Part shown: positions 50,162 to 61,332 of the stretch, piece after piece
How positions within the stretch are numbered: position 1 is the stretch's first letter
Layout: each line of letters starts with the position of its first letter
NCBI GenBank assembly: GCA_018806915.1
Contig: JAGKQI010000048.1
Span: forward strand, 310,001 to 374,000
Direction of reading: 5' to 3'
Origin: Phytophthora colocasiae
Lineage: Eukaryota; Oomycota; Peronosporomycetes; Peronosporales; Peronosporaceae
DNA: 64,000 nt
The notes under the pieces: model-generated
Seen by the model: the letters and a program-made list of their open reading frames with translations, nothing else
Told to the model about the DNA's origin: nothing
Databases searched by the model: none
Made by a program: the position numbers and the translations under genes

Positions 50162-52350
50162 ATGGCGCACACCCACAAGACAGCTCATATCAAGCAGCAG
50201 ATGGTTCGCCTAGAGGAGGAGGCACGCTTGGCAGCAGCTGCAGCCGAAGCAGACGCCGAAGAAGGGGGGGAGGATGAATCCGCGGCGGAGGAGAATACTC
50301 GCCTTGCGACCGTCCAGAAGGCTCGCACTCGATCTGAGAGAGCCGCCGCTCTGCAACGCGCGAGGGATGAGCGTGAACAAGCCAGCGCGATGCTGCTTGG
50401 TCCGCATGCCGTGAGCAAGGAAGCCAACACGCACGACACCGAGGAATCGGCGGAGGAGGATGAGGAGCAGGACGCGGAGGGGGAGGACGCGGAGGATGAG
50501 TACGTGGAGGACGAGGACGCGGAGGAAGAGCAGGAAAAGACTGAAGATCGAGGGTCGTCTTCACGCCGGCGGAACAAGCGCTCCGTTGAAGAAGTGGATG
50601 AAGACCTGTTAGTACCTGTTCCACCGTTTAAACAAGAGCACAAGACATGGGCTGAGTTTGATCAGGGTATGAAGCAGTATATGGCAGAGACGCACCAAGT
50701 GCTGGTCATAAAGGAGGTGATTAACGTTGCAAGACGCAATGCTAGCCTCAGAAAACAAATCCAGTACCAAGGGGTGACAGATGACGAGATCCCACTGATA
50801 CCAACGAGTATGGAGCCGTACCAGCGCAAGTTCATCTGTACTCACGGATGGCCTGCACGCGAAAGGTCCACGGGCAAGCGCACCATGCACAACCTTCGTC
50901 GAACGGAGTGTCCCTTCCAGATGCTAGCTCAAGTGACGCAGAAGGAAGATGGCTCGTAGGAGATCGCTGTAAAGCGCGAACGATACGTCCACAATCACCA
51001 GATGTCGTCAGGTATCTATCAACATTACCCAGGTATTCGCCAGGTATCTTCCCAGTCGGCGTTGATGTCGGGAGTCCAGCTACTGATGCAAGCGCAAGCA
51101 GGGGCTTCGAGTATTTACGAGTACATCCGCGAAAGCTCCGACCACCATGTGACGATGAAGGACGTCCACAACTTGGTTGCTCGCCTGCGGAACTCAGGTA
51201 AGTCCTTTGTCCTTGCCTTGTATTTCGTTCTCATCTCACTCGAGAAATATTGGTTTATTCGTACATAGGTGCCCAGTTGTCAGACGACGATGCCGTCGCC
51301 GAAACAATCGTCAACTTCAACATGGAGTTCCCGACAAACGTGGCGTCTGTTCATCAAAGCGCTCGTGGAAACACAGGCGTAATTTCAATCACAACGGGGC
51401 ACATGCGTTCTATGGTGGACATGCGTGGCGCCTGGACCCTGAGTACGTTGTAGACACCGTTCGGTACCGGCTCCCCGCGTCAACAATTGATCAAGCACTT
51501 CAACAATTGCGCGAGAGGCTAAGTGGAGAACAGCACGAGATCGCGCTTGACAGTGAAGGCGGTATTGTCGAGGGGCTTTATAGATACGTCGTCGCAATTG
51601 AAAAGATCGGAAGCTTCAGCAGAGAGCAGTTGGAAAGCATGAAGTGGTTGAGCAACCTGCTGACGACGTGCGACAACGGTGTGTCGCTGTGCGCGTGGCT
51701 CAATACGGAGGTGCACGATGTTGTCGACGAACATGCTACGGTAGGCATGGCGATAACTGAAATTTTGCAAACCTGGCGATACCTGGTCACACCTGGATTC
51801 AGTTTCGACTTGGCGATGTCTGACCTCTACTGCTACAGAGAGTCCACGTGGTTGAATGACAACGCAATCCGCGCTTTCATGGAGTTTCTTAAGACCTACA
51901 AGAACAACACGACGGTGATGATGCCGCCATCAAAGATGCAGCCGCGGAAAAAGAGCATGATGACGGAACCGCTAGTCGCGAAGAAACAACTGTTGGAGAT
52001 TCGTGAAGGTATTTCGGCCCAACAGTTTGTGTTGATGACGATCAACTTGAGTGGAGTTCACTGGGTCAGCTTGGCGATCGACGGAAGCTCTAAATCGGTT
52101 CATGGGCATGAGGAAGAACATGAAGCGTCTGAAAGCCATTACGTTGGAGATCATCTCCGCGATGCCGGACAACTACAGCGACGTGAACGTTGTCGGACCT
52201 CGGCAGAGAGATAGCGACAGCTGTGGCGTGCTTGCATCCCTCTGGAAGGCCGTGTCAAGCGATGCACCAACAGACGTGTCGTCTGCTGGTATCACCATGC
52301 TACGTTGGAAGATGCTGTACGAAAGCTTGAAGTTGAAGCGCCGCTGCTAA
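50162..52350 (+). pseudogene. Deleted MULE transposase joined to a Ulp1-like protease
   Basis: From ATG 50162 the protein starts with a coiled coil (IKQQMVRLEEEARLAAAAAE), an acidic stretch and a basic patch, then a MULE N-terminal region (TWAEFDQGMKQYMAETHQVL, KFICTHGW...RRTECPFQML). A TAG at 50957-50959 replaces a codon expected to be Trp, and the frame then reads on (EIAVKRERYVHNHQMSSGIY). An intron (51198-51268) leads to SDDDAVAETIVNFNMEFP, where the catalytic core should follow but is missing. Next come the Ulp1 protease STWLNDNAIRAFMEFLKTY, its His in GVHWVSLAI and, after a frameshift near 52090, its Cys in QRDSDSCGVLASLW. This copy is defective. Confidence 0.75.
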
Positions 52351-52704
52351 GTATAGGTCACGACGAGGTATATGTTGTTCGAAGCGCAATGGTTAATACA
52401 TGGCATTTACCTGGACGATACCCGTGTTCATATTTGCCATACCTGGCCGAAATGATTGGTTCAGCTGCGACTGTGATGGCCGACAAAACATTATTTTCAT
52501 CACTTGGGCTTTTGCTCGTGAAGCGTTCACATGACTTTTCCAGGTATCACGGCTACCGATACCTGTGTAATATTTGGATGGTATTTTATTTCTTCCATCA
52601 ACGAAAACCTGAAAGGAAACTGGTCGAAATCTGGAATATACCTGCATCTGAGTAAACCTAGCCCTTTACATCTGATCCAGGATACCTGGGCAGGAGACTC
52701 GTCC

Positions 52705-52713
52705 TTAATTCTT
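52705..52713. repeat. Target-site duplication of the second MULE, right (TTAATTCTT)
   Basis: Identical to 48195-48203. Confidence 0.8.
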
Positions 52714-52723
52714 ACATCAACAG

Positions 52724-53441
52724 CCATATCGACAGCAAGTTTTTCAGCCCAATGGTAGCTCTACCGGACGATTTATTCGACGGAATGTCATCCTTGACTT
52801 TTATTCACTTTGGCGCATTCATCCCCATGACCAAGTTACCGTCATTCAAAGGGTTAACGAACTTGAAATCCCTCACTTTGGCTGTTTTCCTGTATCTCTC
52901 GGAACTTCCTGCTTTTGACAATCTGCACAATCTCGAGCGGTTGGTTCTAGTGAGTCTCCCATCCCTCAAGACCCTTCCTGACCTCGGATCGATGAAAAAT
53001 CTCCAATCTTTTACTACTTTCGACCGAGGAGCTTGGTGCTGCAATGGGTTTCTCAACAATTGCGAGTTAAGTGACCCGAAATGTAGTGTTCACCCGGTCT
53101 GGAGAACTCCAGCTACGACTTGTTTGGCTTCCGAGGACCAAGCGACAGAAGCGACTCGGACGATAACGACGAAGTTTTCTTTCAGTATCTGCGGACCTGT
53201 TCTTCAACCTGATGCGGTTCAGGGAACGCCAACAGAGGAGACGATGGCGGTTTGTAAGGGCACAATGTATCGCCAATGCAACAAACCCAACGAGGCGGAG
53301 GCCATGTGCTATAACGTGAGATTCATGGGTATCACGTGCACGCAGACCAGCTACGCGATCGAAATGCGACGACGACAGATAGCCCAGTGTGTGGGTGATA
53401 CATGCGATCCAGAGATCGAAGCGTGGCTGGGTTGTAAGTAA
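52724..53441 (+). CDS. Multi-span membrane LRR protein, last exon
   Basis: After an acceptor AACAG ending at 52723 the frame joins the exon ending at 48147 in phase and gives continuous leucine-rich repeats: FHIDSKFFSPMVALPDDLFD, MSSLTFIHFGAFIPMTKLPS, NLKSLTLAVFLYLSELPAF, NLERLVLVSLPSLKTLPDL. A Cys-rich cap ends in CVGDTCDPEIEAWLGCK, a tail common in oomycete LRR membrane proteins. This part faces outside or the lumen in such proteins. If the 4.6-kb intron is removed correctly the gene can still make its full LRR region. Confidence 0.8.
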
Positions 53442-54097
53442 ATACACTCACATCTATGAAGTCACGAGTGACTCAAGGGTGGACAAAGCTGATCAGACTG
53501 CAACGTACAGTCTTGTCCGATAAGATTCAACATGGAGCATTGACTTCGTGCGCGTCAGTAAAGACACATCGTTGAATTCAAGACTAGCGCAACTTGACCC
53601 AGAATCGACGTGCGTGGCCGTCGTCTGCTTGGCGCAGGTGATTAATTAACGGGCGTAAACGAGTTGCAGATCTCTCTCTGTCTGTGGAGGTGATGACTTG
53701 ACGTGGTTCAACCTGGCGCGAATGACGGGTAGGTAGAGGTGGCGGCAAGTGCACTGCAAGTTGCAACACCATCCAGCTCATAATGAACTTCGATTAGTGA
53801 GACAACGACGGATATGCTTTCGTATTGTATCTTGCATGTATCCGCCATCTTTCGTCATTAACTGTCGAGTCTTCCAGGCGTCCTTGGTCCAAGAACGGAG
53901 TCTGAGAGTCAAGCTGGCATTTTGGTGAAGCTACGCCCGGTCTATCCCTGATGAAGGTGACCGCACGGTCAGTGTCACGTCCCACATGAGCTCACCACGA
54001 CGGTCGTCTGGCGCACAGGATCCGACCAGCACGGGTTCCGCTATCTTTTCTCAATGTCATTCTTCATTTCTCTCTGCACGTCCGTAGCAATTCAACC
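53442..54097. other. Intergenic region, promoter of FYVE-GAF gene 2
   Basis: About 650 bp without a supportable gene. A pyrimidine-rich stretch (TTCTTCATTTCTCTCTGCA, 54061-54079) just before the ATG at 54098 resembles an oomycete-type transcription start region. Confidence 0.4.
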
Positions 54098-56332
54098 ATG
54101 AGTACTCGATCCGGTCGTTCGGGCAGCATCCGATCGGGTCGATCGGGTTCCCGTTCACGCGCGCCAACGTATCCTCGAAAGCAGTCGACGTCGACGTTCA
54201 AGTCTTATCGGCCACCACAAGAGCAACGTCGAGGCGGTTTAGCGATCCAAGGCAGTCGTGGCAAGCAGAACATGTTGTTCACAGACCAGCAAATGGCGGA
54301 CGACCTGTTGGCCACCGTCCCGAAGCTGCACGCGGCCATTTCGATGGACGCCCGACGCAGTTCCATGTGGAACCGCAGAGGTCGTCGGGACGGCGTGACC
54401 AGCTACGAACTGGTACCGAGTGCGCACGGATCGGACGACTTGGACTTGGCTTACGGCTCCCTAGCCAAGACGGAGCTCAAGTGCCATTTGAATGAAGTTC
54501 TCAACGTGCTCATCAGTCACGAGTCCAGCGACTACCAGAGCACCATGTCGGCGCTTTGTGGCGATAAATTCCGTGATGGTCGCGTGGTTTTTCAGCAACG
54601 TTGTCATTTTTCAGAAGAATCACGGCAGACGTTGGCAGGGAGTTCAAGTACACCACCGGAAGGAGCTGAGGGACAGAAAGTGTTGATCAGCGTCAACATG
54701 GCGACGTTGCAGCCCACGTTGCACATGAAGTTCCAGTCGAAAAAGCACCGACAGCCACAGAAGTTGTACTTCGCGTCGTTCACGCATCAATATGCGAGCA
54801 AGGATCGCGCCGTGCATGTGATGAAGACTCTACCGAAACACATTCATGACGAACTGGTGCCGCGTTCGGAGCGAACGGCACTGCGTCATCAGCTTGATCA
54901 CTTGGCAGTGGGCTTTGATATCCAATCAACACCAGCACCGGGAGGCAGCAGCAGCCAGACGACGAGTATCATTGCACATGGCTACGCGTCTGTGACGCCA
55001 CCGGAAGCTTTTGGAGCGTACACGAACATGCGGTCGCGCGTGACGCCGACACGGACACAAGTGACGAGGCGCCGGTCGGCGGTGATGAACCCGGAGGCAA
55101 AGCACGTGCTGGATCTATTGACCCGGTCGCTACGGCAGTTCGAACGTGTGATCCGCCGTCGGCGGTTCGGCTTCCAGTCGTTTGTGTACTTTCACACGGC
55201 GTCGGTGGGGGATCCAGAGCTGAAATCGTGTTCGATCTGCCAGAAGAAGTTTTCTCTTCTACGTCGAGATTTCTTCTGTCAACTCTGCAGTCACATGGTC
55301 TGTCGAGATTGTTCCCAGTTGTACGAGGTAGAAGCGCGCATTGGGGACATCCGTCAGAACCGCATCTGCGTCGAGTGCGTCGTGCGCGTGGACGCGTGTA
55401 AGTTCGAAGACGAAAACCTCATCGCTGCGTTAGGACCCACGGTAGTGAGTGATGACCGCTGGTTCTCTGACAGTGAAGCTGAGTCAATGGACGACGAGAC
55501 CGTATCAATGGAATCGTTTTCCTTACAAGACCAATTAACCTCGGACGATCCAGCTACGCGGTCGCAAGCACTGGAGCAGCTTGGACGCTTAGTGAGCCCT
55601 ACGAATTCTCAGATGAAGTCGAAAAGGAGACGGAAACAACCAAAGGCAAAGGATTTGGCCGAGAAGGTACGTTGGGATATCGAGCACCATCTAAAACAGA
55701 GCCTACGCGTGGCTGAGAAACACACACGACCGGAAGACTGTGACGTGGCGGATTTGGAGAGGGACTACGCTTTCGAGTTCGACGGTCAGAGAACTCGCGA
55801 CCCGAACCACCCGTTACCGCCGATGCCTGAACAGGACAAGGAGAACAGGCGACTGCAGTACATCAACAACTCGGGCGTGCTGGATCCGACTTATGACCGT
55901 GCTGCGTTGAATCTCTTGGCTCAAGTTGCTGCCAAACAGCTCAACTGCCCCGTCGGGTACGTCTCAATGGTGGGCTAAGAGACTTTCCACGCAGTTGGGA
56001 CGTTCCCTCAACGACCACCGGAGATGAACGTCGCCCCACGAGTGGAGAATATGTGCGCGCATACTGTGTACGCAGACAAACCGTTGGTGGTCAAGAACCC
56101 GCAGCGGGACATGAGATTCGCGCAGATGCCTATCATCAAGGACGCGGGGGTGAAATTCTACGCTGGTTTCCCAATTCGAGCGCCGGATGGATCTATTGTG
56201 GCTTCACTTTGTACCTCGGATTTCAAGCCTCACGATCATATTTCGACGAAGGAATACGCGACTATGGAGACGTTAGCGAAACTTGCAGGAGAACTTGTTG
56301 TACCCCAACAGCTTGCTGCACCGGCATACTAA
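54098..56332 (+). CDS. FYVE-GAF protein 2, one in-frame stop in the GAF domain
   Basis: ATG 54098 opens a Ser/Arg repeat N-terminus (STRSGRSGSIRSGRSGSRSR). A conserved region follows (TDQQMADDLLATVPKLHAAI, KTELKCHLNEVLNVLISHES), then RAVHVMKTLPKHIHDELV. The FYVE finger is at about residues 385-455 (CSICQKKFSLLRRDFFCQLC, CRDCSQLYEVEARIG, CVECVVRVDAC). The GAF-like domain begins LLAQVAAKQLNCPVGYVSMV; a TAA at 55976-55978 ends the 626-aa frame. The same frame then continues FHAVGTFPQRPPEMNVAPRV, CAHTVYADKPLVVKN and FPIRAPDGSIVASLCTSDF to 56332. The stop may be real truncation, readthrough or error. Confidence 0.85.
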
Positions 56333-56372
56333 ATTCTGCAATTCATCGGTTTTGAAAACAATGACATTATTT

Positions 56373-56942
56373 TCTAGAATTTTGATTCAGCTTCGCGAGG
56401 ATATCGCAGGGATGCCGTTAGGCTCTTCGCGTTCGAAGCTGTCGATTATCCCCCAGACGCCTGTACTGTTCAAAGGAACGCTACGAAACTACATGGATCC
56501 CTTCGACGAGTTCACTGATGAGGATATTTGGTTGGCGTTGGAGAAGGTGGACATTAAGACGCGAGTATTATTGCTGGAGGGAGAGCTGATGTACGAGTTG
56601 ACTGAGAACGGCGACAACTTCAGTGTTGGTGAGCGGCAGATGCTGTGTATGGCTCGCGCACTGTTGACTCAAAGTCGTATCGTGGTGATGGATGAAGCGA
56701 CAGCGTCAATCGACCACGCGACGGAGAAGAAGTTGCAGCAAATGATCATTCGGGAATTCCAGAACGCGACGGTGCTGACTATTGCTCATCGACTGGGTGC
56801 GGTACTGAATTCGGATCGCATTATGGTACTAAGTGATGGTAATGTGGTGGAGTTCGATCATCCTCGCGAATTGGTGAAGGACTCAAGTGGAGCCTTCTAC
56901 AGGCTTGCTAGAAAGGGAGGCTATCTACAGCAGTTGCAATAG
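56373..56942 (+). pseudogene. ABCC (MRP)-type transporter, second nucleotide-binding domain fragment
   Basis: The reading begins ILIQLREDIAGMPLGSSRSK and has the Q-loop region SIIPQTPVLFKGTLRNYMDP, the ABC signature as NFSVGERQMLCMARALL, Walker B IVVMDEATASID and the switch His in LTIAHRLGAVLNSDRIMVL, with a normal C-terminus. The Walker A loop and everything upstream (membrane domains, first NBD) are absent; the fragment starts 40 bp after the FYVE-GAF gene. It cannot be a working pump and is best seen as a 5'-truncated duplicate. The remaining frame is clean. Confidence 0.8.
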
Positions 56943-57179
56943 ATTACATTGTGTAGGAAGTCGAAAACAGGACTCTCTAAATCAAATAATTTGACATCTG
57001 CTAGCTTGATACAATCTCACCCGCTAAAAGTCTTATATAACTAATAACTTGTGAAAACGGTTCAATTAAATGTCATTTTTTTTTGCAATGATAATTATTA
57101 TATTTCAAAAGTAAATTAAATGCAAGAGATAAATCCGAAAAAAATCCTGGTATCTCATTCCTAGATTTCCAGCATCGTC

Positions 57180-57581
57180 ATGAAGACCTTCGCCGTTCTC
57201 GTCCTCTTCCTCGCCACCTCTGTCTCCGCGCATGAGGAATCCCGCATCAAAATCCACGCCAGCAAGTCCGTGAGCGATCACCAGGAACGCGTGGTGAACC
57301 AGGAAATGCTCGAGAAGAAGCAGGATATGTTCTACCGCATGGCTAACATGAAGTCCACGCCGTGGGATGCGCAGCCCGAGGAATTCCAAGCCAAGTGCGA
57401 GGACATGTGCACTCTGTATGACTTTTGGGAGTTCCAGCAGGCGCGCAACTGCGTCAACCGCCCCACAAGCCTCTGCTCTATCTACAAGACGGGGCTGGCG
57501 TCTTTGGACGTGGTGCTTACAGTGGCAGAGTGCCCTTGTGCCAACAGCACTAGTACTACCGGTTCAGCTGGGAGTGTTTAA
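57180..57581 (+). CDS. Small secreted cysteine-containing protein, 133 aa
   Basis: ATG 57180 gives a clear signal peptide (MKTFAVLVLFLATSVSA). The mature part has a charged helix-rich first half (SVSDHQERVVNQEMLEKKQD) and six Cys in the second half (CEDMC, NC, LC, CPC), ending in a Ser/Thr/Gly-rich tail. No RXLR-like motif lies after the signal peptide. Secretion is well supported; the role (extracellular or candidate effector) is unknown. It is a stand-alone gene preceded by an AT-rich promoter (57000-57180). Confidence 0.85.
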   Translation: MKTFAVLVLFLATSVSAHEESRIKIHASKSVSDHQERVVNQEMLEKKQDMFYRMANMKSTPWDAQPEEFQAKCEDMCTLYDFWEFQQARNCVNRPTSLCSIYKTGLASLDVVLTVAECPCANSTSTTGSAGSV

Positions 57582-58070
57582 GCGTGGGGTACGATATCCG
57601 GCAGACTCAGGTGCTAAGGTCGTCCTTCAGCTTCACATCACTTGTACACGAAAATACACGTTGGCTTCTCGTTACGTATGGTTCTTGTAGTTTAACACTT
57701 GGAAGCAGGAAGCGGCGGCTGCGTTGCTCGATAAACGCGGATCGAGCAGCCGATAGCCGTAGCATGTACGCGATCACTCTCCAGGTAGCATCACCATAAG
57801 TTTTATCCAAGTTCTAGCTTCCAAAATATAATAATTTAAGATCATTTCTATTGATACAACTATTAACTAAATGTATCGTTGACAATTAATACCCTGTGTA
57901 AACGAAGGGTGTATTAACATGTGCATAAAACGATACTTCGCATATCACCGGACAGCCGTCCACTGGCTGTACAAGGCATTCCAGGCCGACGGTTCTCGCT
58001 GTGTCCTCTGCCATGGAGCTCATTCGCCAAGTTCCAGCCTCTCAAGTACAAGTGCAAGTGATAGTCTCCG
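57582..58070. other. Intergenic region, no gene seen
   Basis: AT-rich around 57820-57910. Short open frames have no recognisable domain. Confidence 0.4.
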
Positions 58071-59970
58071 ATGTTACAAGGTTTTGAAAGTGAAAAGTCG
58101 TCACTGATCCCTAGTGATGACAAGTCGACCAGTGCAACGTCCAAACCGCGAAAACTCGGTCGTTCCGCAGTAATTGGACTGCTCTGGACGGTTGCAATCA
58201 CCGGTTTCCTATTGCTGCTTCGTCATGTCCCCGGTACGCAACATGCTACCGGTTTAAGCTCAGACTCACCGGTTCCTCGATTCCGCGTGAGTTTCCCACC
58301 GCCCGTTCATTCCGGGCCGATTACCGGTCGGTTGATGGTTTGCATTGCTCAAAAGCACGCAGTGAACGACCCACAAGGGAAAGACCAACCTCGATTCCTC
58401 GTCGGTGATTCCGCTGATACACAACAGATTTTTGCTGTGGATGTTTGGGATTTTTATCCGGGTGATGTCGGAACGGAAAACCGACAGGTGAATTCGACCC
58501 ACGCGGTTGGCTATCCGTTGCTGTTCCTCGATGAAGTTCCTGCCGGGGAGTACTGGGTGCAAGCTGTACTCCACCCGTACATCCAGTACAATCGCTCGGA
58601 TGGACTCAAGCTGCAACTTCCTAGTTTTACGACGTTTGAGAGCGACGGCGGCGTGTTGACTGCTCCTGGAACACTCTACAGTGCAGCGAAACTCGCGTTG
58701 TTCGATCCCCGTTGATCTTGAATTGACGCAGGTAGAACCGGATCTACCACTACTGGAGGAGCCGCATGAGCTGCTGAAGCACGTGACGTTCCGAAGCCCA
58801 TCGTTGTCTGAATTCTGGGGAACGGATGTATTTCTCAAGGCCTGGGTGTTACTACCGTACCGCTTTTTCGATGAGGAGATAAAGGATGTACACTACCCGT
58901 TGTTCGTCTACCACACGCACTACAGTCGTGACTTTGAGCACAGTTTCAATCCTGCGCCACCTGCGAACACTACAACGGCGTCACTGGGAGAGGAGTACGG
59001 CTTCTACTTCTTCTCTAACTGGACGTCCGACAAACCGACCGACCCGTTCACGAACAAGCGAGGGATCGTAGTACAGCTCCAGCATGCGAATCCGTACTAC
59101 GACGATTCATACGCCGTCAACAGTGCCAATATCGGGCCGTACGGAGACGCCATCACGTATGAGTTCCTGCCCTACCTTGAGAACAAATTCCGTGGAATCG
59201 GAGAAGGCTGGGCTCGCACAATGTACGGCGGTTCTACTGGTGGATGGGAATCCTTCGCCGTCCAGGTGTACTACCCAGAAGAATACAACGGCTGCTGGTC
59301 GTTCTGCCCGGACGCATTCGACTTCCATCGCTTCCAGCAAGTAGATCTATTCTCCAACAAAAACGCGTACTACGCACGCGGTGACTGGACCCAGAAGGAC
59401 CGTGGAGCCAAACGGAACTACCTGGGTGATATCCGAGAGACAATGGCGGAGGAGAACCACCACGAGCTCGCGATGGGGTCCCGAGGCCGCTCTGGTGGTC
59501 AATGGGATGCCTGGCAAGCTGTTTACTCCCCTGTGAACAACACGGACGGCTATCCAGCTGCGGTTTGGGATAAACTCACGGGTGAGATAAACCTACAGGT
59601 CGTAGAGTACTGGGAGGCGCACTACGATGTCCGTGCGAAGCTCCAACGCGAGTGGCACGCGCGTGGACTCGGTAAGAAGCTCGTGAATAAGCTGCACGTG
59701 TACGTCGGCGTCACCGACAGCTACTACCTGAATGACGCGGTTTTCCTGCTTGAAGATTTCTTGAAGACTACTACGGAGCCCTACTACAATGGATCGATAG
59801 TCTACGGCGTCACGGATGGACGTGGGTACGAGCACTGCTGGACGGGAAGCTTCGACCAGTCCATCTCGCTTGGCTGGCAGACCGTCAACCAGCGGATGTT
59901 GCCTCAAATGGTAGAGCACATCGTTCAGTCTGCACCGCAAGGCGCAGACTTGAGCTTTACGACGTACTAA
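58071..59970 (+). CDS. Membrane-anchored esterase-like alpha/beta hydrolase (one frameshift)
   Basis: ATG 58071 starts a cytosolic tail and a membrane span (SAVIGLLWTVAITGFLLLLR), making a type II protein, then a beta-rich domain (FRVSFPPPVHSGPITGRLMV). At about 58705 the frame shifts by one base and the rest runs to 59970: GTDVFLKAWVLLPYRFFDEE, then the catalytic nucleophile in TMYGGSTGGWES and a C-terminal GYEHCWTGS with a likely catalytic His. This is the putative-esterase (PF00756-like) fold. Joined it would be about 630 residues, possibly glycosylated outside. Both halves are conserved in style, so the shift may be a sequencing error. Confidence 0.8.
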
Positions 59971-60018
59971 GTCGTGAAAAATACCATTATACTTTGAATA
60001 CGTTCTACCTAACTCATT

Positions 60019-61332
60019 CTACTCATTCGACGCGCTGTGAGCTGACATGGTCGTGTTAAACACCTCATCGCTCTCCCACCGTTGCACCTGGTTGTTGTGC
60101 AGTAGTTCGTCTTGTGCAATGCTCTTGGCGTTTACAGACAGAGCTTCTACCTCGCAACTACGGCAGATCGTGACGAGACGTTGTTTGATACGTAGATCCG
60201 GTAGTAGGAACGTTAGCTGATGCTGCCTCCTGCAGTCCAGGCACATGTATCGCGTGCAGATTTTACAATGCCGCTTCTTTTGTAGGATCTTCGAGCCACG
60301 ATTCGTCTTACTTGCAGCCTGAACGAACACCGACTGCTTCTTCCCACACCCGGAACAGCTTTTATCCTCGGTAGAACCGCTGGTAGAACACTCGGAGTCT
60401 GAAGAGCACGTTTCGCCATTATACCGTTGGCGTAAGGCCCATACCAGCTTCTTCATGTGGGCACAATACACGTCCTTCGCGACTGAGAGGAGAATGCGAG
60501 CTGAAGAACGGATAACGATGGTGCGCATGATCCCTCCAGCAGGATTGAAGAAGCCTTTGATGTACACGTCCGTGACGTTCGTGGTTCGTTGCCGGTATAA
60601 TATACTAATAGCGCTATTCCCTCGGAAATGCGTGTCAAGTACTGGTGTTTCCGGGAATTGAACGGAGTGAACAATGTGGTAGCCGACGCGCTCGCCGTTC
60701 CGTAGTTTCTCGATGCCTGTGGTCTCTAAGTAGACGAAATCCCGGTGCTTAATTACCGGACGCACAGCCAACGGCACGTGAACTTCCACCCATTTGACTG
60801 TGATAGAGTTGAACGGAGCTTCAGGTGTAGGTTGCGCGATACTTGTGAGCACGCAACTACTGGGGATGTCGTCGTGGATGTAGGACGTTTTGATACGCAT
60901 AAGCTCCGTCGTAGGACACGTGACACCGTACATGACGTCGTCGAGATCACCGACAACTGTCCCAGTGATTAGCACGACCGGCAGATCCGCGACCGGCGTT
61001 TCTTGCTGGTACGGGTGGGGCGACTCCGCCGATCGCGGTTTCTCTGCGTACGCCTTGAGATCGTCTTTGGAGGATACGAATTTCCACTGCTCTTCGTTCA
61101 CTTTGCCATGATCATCAACCAAGAAACTCTCGTAGCCGTTGATGTTGCGCACCACCAGGTTGTGCGCAAGACTCTGCAGCTCGGCAGAGGCTGTCGGAGA
61201 CAAATGCAAAGGCGGGAACGGACTCGTGTGGTGCTTACTCACAGCCGGGTCCACCTGAATGCCGACAGAACCGGCAGGCGCGGTTGTTGAGTCCGAACGC
61301 TTCACGGCTGCAAACGGGTCGGTGAAGACCAT
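60019..61332 (-). CDS. START-FYVE lipid-binding protein A
   Basis: I start at ATG 61332 (MVFTDPFAAVKRSD), where similarity to the neighbour begins; ATG 61443 further upstream is possible. The START-like domain (residues about 45-290) has WKFVSSKDDLKAYAEK, DDVMYGVTCPTTELMRIKTS, RDFVYLETTGIEKLRNGERV and GFFNPAGGIMRTIVIRSSAR. A FYVE-related zinc domain follows (CSGCGKK, HCKICTRYMCLDCRRQHQL, CRSC). START domains hold lipids and FYVE binds PI3P; this pairing is strongly expanded in oomycetes. No disruption seen. A tandem paralogue lies directly upstream. Confidence 0.88.
   Translation of the reverse strand: MVFTDPFAAVKRSDSTTAPAGSVGIQVDPAVSKHHTSPFPPLHLSPTASAELQSLAHNLVVRNINGYESFLVDDHGKVNEEQWKFVSSKDDLKAYAEKPRSAESPHPYQQETPVADLPVVLITGTVVGDLDDVMYGVTCPTTELMRIKTSYIHDDIPSSCVLTSIAQPTPEAPFNSITVKWVEVHVPLAVRPVIKHRDFVYLETTGIEKLRNGERVGYHIVHSVQFPETPVLDTHFRGNSAISILYRQRTTNVTDVYIKGFFNPAGGIMRTIVIRSSARILLSVAKDVYCAHMKKLVWALRQRYNGETCSSDSECSTSGSTEDKSCSGCGKKQSVFVQAASKTNRGSKILQKKRHCKICTRYMCLDCRRQHQLTFLLPDLRIKQRLVTICRSCEVEALSVNAKSIAQDELLHNNQVQRWESDEVFNTTMSAHSASNE

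Larger units (their letters stand above)
48204..52704. mobile_element. Second MULE (Ulp1-type), inserted in an intron of the LRR gene
   Basis: 4501 bp between 9-bp copies of TTAATTCTT. The ends are only weakly inverted-repeat-like, but both carry CAGGTATC. On the plus strand it encodes a MULE N-terminal region and a Ulp1-like protease, with the DDE and SWIM domains deleted. The word CAGGTATC/GATACCTG is iterated across the element (about 48234, 49474, 51012, 51042, 51773, 52408, 52541, 52557, 52680). Removing the insert leaves a normal-sized host intron. Confidence 0.8.

Noticed and set aside
50185..50643. Ser-rich open frames on the minus strand opposite the second MULE gene
   Set aside because: They are shadows of the acidic Glu/Asp/Ala-rich coding stretch on the plus strand and have no domain of their own.
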